Assembly: GCF_001667735.1 (NCBI RefSeq)
Contig: NZ_LZJN01000106.1
Location: 20,235 to 84,234, forward strand
Direction: 5' to 3'
Origin: Mycobacterium sp. E183
GTDB lineage: Bacteria; Actinomycetota; Actinomycetes; Mycobacteriales; Mycobacteriaceae
Length of the DNA stretch: 64,000 nucleotides
The notes beneath the pieces were generated by a model. That model was not told the origin of the DNA and did not search any database. It saw nothing but the letters and a program-made list of their open reading frames with translations. How positions within the stretch are numbered: position 1 is the first letter of the stretch; each line of letters begins with the position of its first letter. Shown here piece by piece: positions 8,340-15,691 of the stretch. Both the position numbers and the translations under genes were made by a program.

Positions 8340-9716
8340 ATGGAGCAATTGACCGCCCTGGATGCCGGTTTCCTGGAGGTCGAGGATTCCGATCCGCACG
8401 TGAGCCTCGCGGTCGGCGGGGTGTCGATCGTGGAGGGGCCGGCCCCGACGTACGAGGAGTTCTTCGCGTCGTTCGCCGAACGGGTCGCGACGATCCCGCG
8501 GTGCCGGCAGGTGCTGCGGACCCATCCGCTCGACCTGCGCCCGCCGAACTGGGTGGATGACCCGCACTTCGACCTCGCGCGCCATCTGCACCGCATCGCG
8601 CTGCCACATCCCGGTGGTGACGCGGAGCTGTTCGAGTTGATCGCGTCGCTGATGGAGCGCCGGCTCGATCGCGAGCGCCCGCTGTGGGAGTGCTGGATCA
8701 TCGAGGGGCTCAGCCGAAATCGATGGGCGGTGCTGACCAAGATTCACCACTGCATCGCCGACGGCATCGCCACCACGCAGCTGCTGTCGAAGTTCAGCGA
8801 CGACGGCGACGGCGACACGTTCGCCGCCGACGTCGGCGCTGCCAGGTTGTCGGCCCGGTCGGGGCCCGCCAAGGTGAACCTCAACCCGTTGAGCTGGGCG
8901 AGCGGTATCGGCCGCAGCGCGTTCGCTGCGGTGACCGCGGCGGAACACGCGGCGATCGGCGCGGCCGAGCTCGCGGCGGGGCTGCTGCATCCCGCCCCCG
9001 ATTCGTCGCTGCACGGGCCGGTGACCACGATGCGGCGGTACAGCGCGGCCCGCGCCCGGTTGACCGACATGCACAAGGTGGCCCGGGCCTTCGGGGTCAC
9101 GCTGAATGACGTCGCGCTGGCGGCGATCACCAACAGTTACCGCGGTGTCTTGCTGGCGCGCGGGGAGCGCCCGGGCCGCGACTCGCTGCGCACCCTCGTG
9201 CCGGTTTCGGTCCGCGCCGTGGACCACTTCAACGTCGCGGGCAACCGGGTGTCGGCAATGCTGCCGTTGTTGCCGGTCGACGAGGAGGACCCGGTGCGGC
9301 AGCTCAAGCTGGTGCACGATCGACTCAGCCACGCCAAAGCCAGCGGGCAGAGCGAGGGTGGCAGCGCAATGGTGGTGGCGGCCAAGCGCACCCCATTCGC
9401 GCTGTCCGCGTGGGCCATTCGCCTGCTCTCGCGGATACCCCAGCGGGCGGTGGTGGCGTTGGCGACCAACGTGCCCGGTCCACGGAGCCGGCAGCGGCTG
9501 ATGGGCCGCCGGGTGCTGGAGTTGTTGCCGATCCCGCCGATCGCCCTACAGGTGCGCACCGGCGTCGCGATGCTCAGCTACGCCGACACGTTCGTTTTCG
9601 GCATCACCGCCGATTACGACACCGCACCCGACATCGATGCGCTCGCCGCCGGCATCGAGGAGGGCATGGCGCAACTGTTGGCGGCCGCCCGCAAGAGGCG
9701 CCGCAAGTCGTCATGA
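8340..9716 (+). CDS. Wax ester synthase/diacylglycerol acyltransferase (Tgs family)
   Basis: Protein of 458 residues, the normal length for mycobacterial Tgs enzymes. The acyl-CoA acyltransferase signature HHxxxDG is present as HHCIADG at residues 136-142, in the N-terminal WES_acyltransf domain; the C-terminal half holds the DUF1298 domain with the conserved NVPGP near the end. The family esterifies diacylglycerol or long alcohols with acyl-CoA, making storage triacylglycerol or wax. The ATG at 8340 gives the conserved MEQLTALDAGFLEVED start. The preceding DosR-like box and the neighbouring ppsA suggest carbon storage during hypoxia. Its last 6 bases overlap the convergent ANTAR gene. Confidence 0.95.
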   Translation: MEQLTALDAGFLEVEDSDPHVSLAVGGVSIVEGPAPTYEEFFASFAERVATIPRCRQVLRTHPLDLRPPNWVDDPHFDLARHLHRIALPHPGGDAELFELIASLMERRLDRERPLWECWIIEGLSRNRWAVLTKIHHCIADGIATTQLLSKFSDDGDGDTFAADVGAARLSARSGPAKVNLNPLSWASGIGRSAFAAVTAAEHAAIGAAELAAGLLHPAPDSSLHGPVTTMRRYSAARARLTDMHKVARAFGVTLNDVALAAITNSYRGVLLARGERPGRDSLRTLVPVSVRAVDHFNVAGNRVSAMLPLLPVDEEDPVRQLKLVHDRLSHAKASGQSEGGSAMVVAAKRTPFALSAWAIRLLSRIPQRAVVALATNVPGPRSRQRLMGRRVLELLPIPPIALQVRTGVAMLSYADTFVFGITADYDTAPDIDALAAGIEEGMAQLLAAARKRRRKSS

Positions 9717-10391
9717 CCGGCTGCGTTGGGCGGCGCGCTCGTGCGCGGTCAACAACAGATGGTCGAATTCCGATCGGGCGTCGAGGCGCCCTCCGGCGCC
9801 GCGGAAGTCCTCGGCGATCTGCTCGGCAAGCGGCCGCAGCTTGATATTGGCCTCCTGCGAAAGCCATTTGAGCAACTCGAAGGCCGCGTTGGCGTCGATG
9901 CCGTAGACCAGCATCAGCATGCCCTTGGCCTGTTCGATGCCGGCCCGGTTCTCGTTGATCTCGGCCAGCCTGGCGCTGACCAGCTCCTCATCCGGCCGTC
10001 CGGTCGCCGGGGAGACGTCGATGTAGAACCCGTGCGTGCCGGCCACATCCCCGTCGTCGTCGAAGAACCGGTCACCCACGACGACGACGTGGCGCACGTT
10101 GCCGCCGGTGTCGACGATCCGGTGGCGGGTGCTGAACGCCTGGCGGGTGTTCACGATCTGGTCGATGGTGGCCGCGACCTGGCCGCGATCGTCCGGGTGC
10201 TTGTGCGAGAGCACCAGTTCGGTGGTGGGCGTGACGGTGCCCGGCTCGTAGCCGTGTATCCGCTGCACCTGCTCCGACCACTCCCAGCGCTGATCGGTGA
10301 AATAGAAGCGGAACCAGCCGGCCGGTTGCGCGGAGCCACCGGCCAACGCCCGTTCGACGTCAACCGTTTGACCGTCGAGTTCCCACTTCAT
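9711..10391 (-). CDS. PAS-ANTAR regulatory protein
   Basis: Protein of 226 residues with an N-terminal PAS domain (about 25-130; FRFYFTDQRWEWSEQVQRIHGY is the opening) and a C-terminal ANTAR domain (about 140-200; the segment NRAGIEQAKGMLM is the ANTAR helix start). ANTAR domains bind paired RNA hairpins and act as transcription antiterminators; the PAS part presumably senses a ligand. Mycobacteria carry several such stand-alone proteins. No upstream partner kinase is adjacent. The gene converges on and overlaps the WS/DGAT gene by 6 bases. Confidence 0.88.
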   Translation of the reverse strand: MKWELDGQTVDVERALAGGSAQPAGWFRFYFTDQRWEWSEQVQRIHGYEPGTVTPTTELVLSHKHPDDRGQVAATIDQIVNTRQAFSTRHRIVDTGGNVRHVVVVGDRFFDDDGDVAGTHGFYIDVSPATGRPDEELVSARLAEINENRAGIEQAKGMLMLVYGIDANAAFELLKWLSQEANIKLRPLAEQIAEDFRGAGGRLDARSEFDHLLLTAHERAAQRSRS

Positions 10392-10479
10392 CTCGCACCC
10401 GGCTTTCCTGCCGTTGGGCCGGCGATGGGCGGCGGCCCGTGTCTGCTACCCGGAATCGAGCCGCCGCCCAGCCGGGCGA

Positions 10480-10929
10480 TCAGGCGTTGATGACCTCGCG
10501 GTGCGAGGCGTTCTCGTCGATGGCCGTCTGCGTGTCGCCCCGGCCGACGGTGATCTTGCGCGGCTTGGCACGTTCGGCCACCGGAATACGCAGGCGCAGA
10601 ACGCCTTCCCGGTAGGACGCCTCGATCTTGTCGGTGTCGAGGTTGTCGCCGAGAACCAGCTGCCGGCTGAACACGCCCCGGGGGCGCTCGGTGGCGAGCA
10701 TCTCCCGGTTGGGGTCCAGGGCAGGCCGCTCGGCCCGCACGGTCACGACGTTGCGCTCGATGTCGATGTCGAGCGAGTCGGCGTTGATGCCGGGCAGGTC
10801 GAACTCGACGACGAACTCCTCGCCCTGGCGCCAGGCGTCCATCGGCATCACCGCAGGCCGGGCGGCGGTGCCGAACACTTGGTGGGCGAAGCGGTCGAGG
10901 TCACGGAACGGATCGGTACGCATCAGCAT
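10480..10929 (-). CDS. hsp18: Small heat shock protein, 18-kDa antigen type
   Basis: Hsp20/alpha-crystallin chaperone of 149 residues, nearly colinear with the 18-kDa antigen of M. leprae and the M. avium complex. It holds unfolding proteins in soluble oligomers. The alpha-crystallin domain runs from about residue 30 to 130 and includes the conserved VEFDLPGI and [12 protein letters not shown] chose the ATG at 10929 ([14 protein letters not shown]) because a GAGAGG ribosome site sits correctly spaced; an in-frame GTG lies 9 bases upstream. The gene is divergent from a small HspR-like regulator, with two dyads between them, so direct control by that regulator is likely. Confidence 0.95.
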   Translation of the reverse strand: MLMRTDPFRDLDRFAHQVFGTAARPAVMPMDAWRQGEEFVVEFDLPGINADSLDIDIERNVVTVRAERPALDPNREMLATERPRGVFSRQLVLGDNLDTDKIEASYREGVLRLRIPVAERAKPRKITVGRGDTQTAIDENASHREVINA

Positions 10930-10974
10930 GGTGGTCACCTCTCACTCCAATCTAGGCTGTGGTCTGGCAATTAC

Positions 10975-11034
10975 CTATGTCCAATGACATAGATTTGATA
11001 TAGCACTATCGACACAATGGCGCAAGTGTGATAG
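10975..11034. promoter_or_regulatory. Operator-like dyads between hsp18 and merR-type gene
   Basis: The divergent intergenic region is unusually AT-rich and contains a perfect inverted repeat CTATGTC-CAAT-GACATAG (10975-10992) and a second imperfect one, CTATCGACAC (11006-11015) facing GTGTGATAG (11026-11034). Both arms share CTAT/ATAG ends. MerR-family regulators bind dyads of this kind between diverging promoters, so these are the likely operators of the adjacent regulator. Neither matches the classical HAIR sequence CTTGAGT-N7-ACTCAAG. Confidence 0.55.
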
Positions 11035-11074
11035 ATAGATTTTCTGAGCCCGTGAGTTCTGGGGGAGACGCGTG

Positions 11075-11437
11075 ATGACCGACCAACGCAGCGATTTCGG
11101 CGCCCCGGCGCCCGATCACGGCGTATACGGCATCTCGGTGGCCGCCGAACTTTCCGGCATCGCGGTGCAGTCGTTGCGCCTGTACGAGCGGTACGGGCTG
11201 GTCACGCCGGCGCGAAGCGATGGAGGGACGCGGCGTTACAGCGCCGACGACCTGACCAGGCTCAAGCGCATCAGCGAGCTGGTCGACGCCGGCGTCAACC
11301 TGGCCGGCATCGCGCGGATCCTGGAGCTCGAGGACCACAACGCGACGCTCTCGGCGGCCAATACCGACCTGCAGTCCACCAACCGGACGCTGCGCAAGGC
11401 CGCGAAAAACGGGGGGTCCGCGCGCCAGGACGCGTGA
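11075..11437 (+). CDS. HspR-like MerR-family transcriptional regulator
   Basis: Protein of 120 residues. The N-terminal winged helix of the MerR family is clear (about residues 18-60: helix-turn-helix SGIAVQSLRLYERYGLV, then the wing GGTRRYS), followed by the dimerisation helix with NLAGIARILELE. Length and NLAGI match HspR-type repressors of heat-shock genes more than metal or drug sensors; no cysteines for metal binding are present. Starts at ATG 11075 (or GTG three bases earlier), after GGGGGAGA. Divergent from hsp18, so it probably controls that chaperone and itself. Confidence 0.88.
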   Translation: MTDQRSDFGAPAPDHGVYGISVAAELSGIAVQSLRLYERYGLVTPARSDGGTRRYSADDLTRLKRISELVDAGVNLAGIARILELEDHNATLSAANTDLQSTNRTLRKAAKNGGSARQDA

Positions 11438-11510
11438 GGCGCCCGCCGTCCGCCGATTGCGTTCACCGACATCGGGTACCCAGCCAGCTGTCCCTAGTGA
11501 AGGAGCGGCA

Positions 11511-12044
11511 ATGGCAGAGGTGGCGGAGGCCAAGGCCCAGGTGGTCGACGAAGCGCGGCGCGAAGCGGACGAGTACCGGGGCGACGAGCCGCGGCCGCTG
11601 GGCGGCTACCTCGTGGTGCTGGCGATCTACGGCGCCGTGGTGGGGGTCGCGACCGTGGCCGCGCTGCTCACCGGGCGCACGTTGCCGACGCGCTGGCGCA
11701 TCCAGGACCTGGTCACGGTGACCCTCGGCACCCACAAGCTCTCGCGCACCCTGACCAAGGACGCGGTGACGAGCCCGTTGCGGGCGCCCTTCACCCGCTT
11801 CGCCGGCAGCGGCGGCCCGGCGGAGGTCATGGAGGAGGTTCGGGACGAAAGCCCGCTTCGGCACAGCCTGGGGGAGTTGCTGACCTGCCCGTTCTGCCTG
11901 GACATGTGGGTGGCGACCGGCTTCGCGATCGGCCTGGTGTTCGCGCCGCGGTTCACCCGCCTGGTGGCGGGCGTCTTCACCGTGTTGACCGGCGCCGACT
12001 TCCTGCAGCTCGCCTACGCCAGGGCGCAGCAGGCGGCCGGCTGA
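11511..12044 (+). CDS. DUF1360 membrane protein
   Basis: Protein of 177 residues of the DUF1360 family, function unknown. A charged N-terminal segment (about 1-30) precedes a transmembrane helix (about 30-55), and the C-terminal half holds the family motif CPFCLDMW and further hydrophobic helices. The ATG at 11511 is preceded by AAGGAG (11500-11505). It follows the HspR-like gene by 73 bases and could be co-transcribed with it, though nothing links their functions. Confidence 0.85.
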   Translation: MAEVAEAKAQVVDEARREADEYRGDEPRPLGGYLVVLAIYGAVVGVATVAALLTGRTLPTRWRIQDLVTVTLGTHKLSRTLTKDAVTSPLRAPFTRFAGSGGPAEVMEEVRDESPLRHSLGELLTCPFCLDMWVATGFAIGLVFAPRFTRLVAGVFTVLTGADFLQLAYARAQQAAG

Positions 12045-12049
12045 GGGGT

Positions 12050-13360
12050 TCAGCCGGTCTTCGGCATGGGGATGCCCTCGCTGGCCGCGAATTGCGCGTC
12101 CTCCTCGGACGCCAGCCCGATGGACACCACCGACCGGTCGAACAGCAGGTCCGTCAGGTAGGCCAGTGACACCGCCCATCGGTTGACCCCCCGCGGAATC
12201 GCGTACAGGTGATAGGACCGGGTGACGAATTTCGCGGGCAGCCCGGACAGGTGGATGTTCAGCGGGTTGGCCACCGCCTGCCACGGTCCCAGGTCGACCA
12301 CCAGACCCAGATTGCGGTGCTTGTACTCCTTGGGGCTGCCGTACCCGAGGCTGGCCGCCACGTTGCGGGCCAGCACCTTGCCCTGCCGGGTCGCGTGCTG
12401 GGCGGTCGGCGGCGTGATCTTGCCGGGCTGGGTCAGGTCGGGAACCGCGGCGGCGTCACCGGCCGCAAACACGTCCGGCTGCTCCGGCACGCGCAGATCC
12501 GCACCGACTTTGAGCCGGCCCCGCTCGGTCGGCAAGCCCAGCTCCTGGACCAGCGGTGCACCGGTGACACCGGTCACCCACGCGATCGTGCGGGTCTCGA
12601 TGCGCGAATCATCGCTGAGCACAACGTGATCGGCGTGCGCCTCCTTGAGCGTCACGCCGAGCCGGACGTCGATGCCGCGCCGGCGAAGTACCTTCTGCGC
12701 GGCGTCACCCAGTTTCTTGCCCACTTCCGGCATCACCTGCTCCGCCAGGTCGAGGAGCAAGAACTTGACGTCGGCGGGATCGAACCGCATCTGCTTGGCC
12801 GCCGCGTCGGCCAGCGCCCGCAGCTGCGCCACCAGCTCGGTGCCCGAATAGGAGGCGCCGACCACGACGACCGTGCGCCGGGCCGCCGCCACCCGCGGGT
12901 CGTCCTCGATGTTGGCCAGCTCGAGCTGCTCCACGAAATGGTCTCGCAGGTAAAGGGCCTCGGCGGTGGTCTTCAACCCGCGCGCGCAGGTTGCCAGCCC
13001 CGGCACGTCGAACAACCGCGTCACCGAACCCGGCGTGAGCACCAGCCGGTCCCAGGACATGGTGTGGTTGCGTTCCTCGGGATCGCACCACGTCAGCGTC
13101 CGCCGATCGAAGTCCACGCCGTCCACGCGCCCGCGTACCGCGTGCACACCCTTGAGGCTGTTGGCCAGCGGGACCGCGACGAAGCGGGCGTCCACGACCC
13201 CGCCGGCGACGTCCGGCAGCAACGGTGTGTAGAGCATGTAATCCACCGGGGAGATGATCGTGATGTCCACCTGCTCGCGCCGTCGCCGCAGAATGCGTGC
13301 CAGACGGTGCGCGCAGGTGAATCCGGTGAAGCCGCTGCCAACGATCACGATTGAGGTCAC
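12050..13360 (-). CDS. NDH-2-like FAD/NAD-dependent oxidoreductase
   Basis: Pyridine nucleotide-disulfide oxidoreductase-fold flavoprotein of 436 residues. It has an N-terminal FAD dinucleotide-binding loop (GSGFTG near residue 8), a central NAD(P)H-binding loop (VVVGASYSGTE, about 165-175) and the C-terminal FAD motif AGDAAAVPD. Architecture matches type II NADH dehydrogenases and M. tuberculosis Rv1812c-like proteins. It would pass electrons from NADH to quinone without proton pumping, though dedicated membrane helices at the C terminus are weak. No ATG fits the start; GTG at 13360 (or TTG at 13363) begins directly before the FAD loop. Convergent with the DUF1360 gene. Confidence 0.85.
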   Translation of the reverse strand: MTSIVIVGSGFTGFTCAHRLARILRRRREQVDITIISPVDYMLYTPLLPDVAGGVVDARFVAVPLANSLKGVHAVRGRVDGVDFDRRTLTWCDPEERNHTMSWDRLVLTPGSVTRLFDVPGLATCARGLKTTAEALYLRDHFVEQLELANIEDDPRVAAARRTVVVVGASYSGTELVAQLRALADAAAKQMRFDPADVKFLLLDLAEQVMPEVGKKLGDAAQKVLRRRGIDVRLGVTLKEAHADHVVLSDDSRIETRTIAWVTGVTGAPLVQELGLPTERGRLKVGADLRVPEQPDVFAAGDAAAVPDLTQPGKITPPTAQHATRQGKVLARNVAASLGYGSPKEYKHRNLGLVVDLGPWQAVANPLNIHLSGLPAKFVTRSYHLYAIPRGVNRWAVSLAYLTDLLFDRSVVSIGLASEEDAQFAASEGIPMPKTG

Positions 13361-13672
13361 CAAGCCGAGTGTAGGACGGCGTCCCGCGAAGATCCGGGGC
13401 GTCGCCGCGCGAACGTCGACGACCGCGACGAAAACTGTTCAATGCCAACGTGTTACGTGCAGGCAAACCTGGTGAAGGTTATTCGCACGGTGGTCGCCGA
13501 GCGCCGCCGCTTGGTTGCGCTTCGTATTCTGGCACCTAGACTTCGTTTTGTGGGTTGACGCACCGAATTTCCATTCGCACGCTTGAATGAGCGAGGCGTG
13601 GCCCTCGGCACTCGGCCTGCGCGGATTCGTTGCCGGGGGCCGCCAAAGGGCAGGCCATCGAAAGGGGGTGCT
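13361..13672. other. Intergenic region without a gene (312 bases)
   Basis: Divergent region between the NDH-2-like gene and the GAF-ANTAR regulator, which must hold both promoters. A small inverted repeat AACCT-GGTGA-AGGTT lies at 13466-13480. I saw no convincing DosR box or SigF-type promoter. The reading frames in it look like chance frames. Confidence 0.6.
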
Positions 13673-14380
13673 GTGCAAGACGGCAGTGCGGCGGTGGTCA
13701 CCCAGCTGGCCGAACTGGTGTCCAGCCTCGAGCGCCGGGAAAGCAATACCACCGCGGGCCTGAATCAACTCATCGACAACGGCGTCCTGCACGTGGCGGG
13801 TTGCCAGTACGCCGGCATCACGCTGGCCGAGCGGAGCAAGTCCGTCATCAACGTGGCCGCGACGCATCGTTACCCGATCCTGCTGGACGCCATCCAGAAC
13901 CGCTACGGCGAGGGACCGTGCCTGGATGCCGCCTGGCGGCACCACCTGATGCACGTCGAAGACCTCGCCGAGGACCAACGATGGCCGCGGTATCGGCGGT
14001 ACGCGATCGAGCAGACGCCGATCCGGTCCATCCTGTCCTACGAATTGTTCGTGGGCCACGGCACGATGGCCGCGCTGAACTTCTACTCCGACTCCCCGTA
14101 CGCGTTTCACGACGACTCCGTGGAGTTGGGCGCCGTCTTTGCCACACACGTCGCGCTGGCGTGGTCGATGTTGCGCCGGCAAGACCAATTTCGCAGTGCC
14201 CTGGCGTCGCGGGACATGATCGGTCAGGCCAAGGGAATCATCATGGAGCGGTTCAATCTGGACGCCGTCGAGGCTTTCGAGCTGCTCACCCGGCTGTCGC
14301 AGAAATCCAACACCCGGCTCACCGACATCGCGAAGTCGCTGATCGACAACGAGCATCCCCTCAAGCGTCCGCACCGCTGA
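13673..14380 (+). CDS. GAF-ANTAR regulatory protein
   Basis: Protein of 235 residues. The first part is a GAF sensory domain (about residues 10-155, with the typical YGEGPCLDAAW segment), and the C-terminal part an ANTAR RNA-binding domain (about 165-225; SRDMIGQAKGIIMERFNLD is its start). It is a stand-alone antiterminator of a type common in mycobacteria, as in the Rv1626-related and GAF-ANTAR families. The GTG at 13673 is chosen for the AAAGGGGG ribosome site at 13661-13668; longer upstream frames have no family similarity. The target RNAs are not evident nearby. Confidence 0.85.
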   Translation: MQDGSAAVVTQLAELVSSLERRESNTTAGLNQLIDNGVLHVAGCQYAGITLAERSKSVINVAATHRYPILLDAIQNRYGEGPCLDAAWRHHLMHVEDLAEDQRWPRYRRYAIEQTPIRSILSYELFVGHGTMAALNFYSDSPYAFHDDSVELGAVFATHVALAWSMLRRQDQFRSALASRDMIGQAKGIIMERFNLDAVEAFELLTRLSQKSNTRLTDIAKSLIDNEHPLKRPHR

Positions 14381-14440
14381 CGCGCTGCGACGAGGGGCCG
14401 CGGCGTTTCGGCCCGCGCCGAGCGGGTATGTGCCACGCGC

Positions 14441-15622
14441 ATGAAGGCTGTTACGTGGCACGGGAAGCGCGATGTGCGGGTGGAGTCGGTTCCAGACCCG
14501 AAGATCGAGAAGCCCTCCGACGCCATCATCGAAGTCACCTCGACCAACATCTGCGGGTCGGACCTGCACCTGTACGAGATTCTCGGGGCGTTCATGAAAC
14601 CCGGGGACATCCTCGGTCACGAACCCATGGGTATCGTGCGCGAGGTCGGTGGCGAAACCGGTGACCTGCGGGTCGGCGACCGGGTGGTCATCCCGTTCCA
14701 AATCTCCTGCGGCAGTTGCTACATGTGCGACCAGCAGCTCTACACCCAGTGCGAGACCACCCAGGTGCGCGAGCAGGGCATGGGAGCTGCGCTATTCGGC
14801 TACTCGGAGCTCTACGGCGAGGTCCCCGGCGGGCAAGCCGAACTGCTGCGCGTCCCGCAAGCGCAGTTCACCCACATCAAAGTCCCTGTGGGCCCGCCGG
14901 ATTCGCGATTCGTCTACCTGTCCGACGTGCTGCCCACCGCCTGGCAGGCGGTGGCCTACGCCGACATCCCCGACGGCGGGACGGTCACCGTGCTCGGCCT
15001 GGGCCCCATCGGTGACATGGCCGCGCGCATCGCCGACCACCTCGGCTATCGGGTGATCGCGGTCGACCTGGTGGCCGAGCGCCTGGGCCGCGCCGCGCAG
15101 CGGGGCATCCACACCATCGACCTGGGGCGACTCGACTGCTCGCTGGGGGACGCGATCCGGGACCTGACCGACGGGCGGGGTTCCGACTCCGTCATCGACG
15201 CGGTCGGCATGGAAGCGCACGGATCCCCGGCGGCCAAGTTCGCCCAGCAGGCCACCGGCATGCTGCCGGACTTCATCGGCAAGCGGCTGATGCAGACCGC
15301 CGGCGTGGACCGGCTAAGCGCGCTCTACTCCGCCATCGACATCGTCCGCCGCGGTGGGACGATATCGCTGATCGGTGTGTACGGCGGGATGGCCGACCCC
15401 CTGCCGATGCTGACGCTGTTCGACAAGCAGGTGACCCTGCGGATGGGCCAGGCCAACGTCAAGCGGTGGGTGGACGACATCATGCCGCTGCTGACCGACG
15501 ACGACCCGCTGGGCGTCGACACGTTCGCCTCCCACGTGCTGCCCCTGGACCAGGCCCCGCACGCCTACGAGATCTTCCAGAAGAAGCAGGACGGGGCGGT
15601 GAAGGTCATGTTACGGCCCTGA
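14441..15622 (+). CDS. Zinc-dependent alcohol dehydrogenase (formaldehyde dehydrogenase-like)
   Basis: Medium-chain zinc dehydrogenase of 393 residues. Catalytic zinc ligands are visible as CGSDLHLY (Cys near residue 38) and GHE (about 59-61), and a structural-zinc cluster in CGSCYMC with a further Cys downstream. The NAD-binding Rossmann loop GLGPIGDMAA lies at about residues 185-195. Overall layout matches glutathione-independent formaldehyde dehydrogenase-like enzymes, which use NAD; the true substrate is not known. It follows the GAF-ANTAR gene by 60 bases and may be its transcriptional neighbour. Confidence 0.9.
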   Translation: MKAVTWHGKRDVRVESVPDPKIEKPSDAIIEVTSTNICGSDLHLYEILGAFMKPGDILGHEPMGIVREVGGETGDLRVGDRVVIPFQISCGSCYMCDQQLYTQCETTQVREQGMGAALFGYSELYGEVPGGQAELLRVPQAQFTHIKVPVGPPDSRFVYLSDVLPTAWQAVAYADIPDGGTVTVLGLGPIGDMAARIADHLGYRVIAVDLVAERLGRAAQRGIHTIDLGRLDCSLGDAIRDLTDGRGSDSVIDAVGMEAHGSPAAKFAQQATGMLPDFIGKRLMQTAGVDRLSALYSAIDIVRRGGTISLIGVYGGMADPLPMLTLFDKQVTLRMGQANVKRWVDDIMPLLTDDDPLGVDTFASHVLPLDQAPHAYEIFQKKQDGAVKVMLRP

Positions 15623-15655
15623 AAATCGTTTTGCTGCAAGGCCTTCCGAACCACC

Positions 15656-15681
15656 GTTTGGGGGAGGCCCCGGTAGGGTAT
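15656..15681 (+). promoter_or_regulatory. SigF-like promoter of glgX
   Basis: GTTT (15656-15659), a 16-base spacer and GGGTAT (15676-15681) match the mycobacterial SigF pattern GTTT-N15-17-GGGTA. Transcription would start about 7 bases later, at 15687-15690, just before the glgX ATG at 15692, so the transcript would be leaderless or nearly so. Confidence 0.6.
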
Positions 15682-15691
15682 TGATTGCGCC

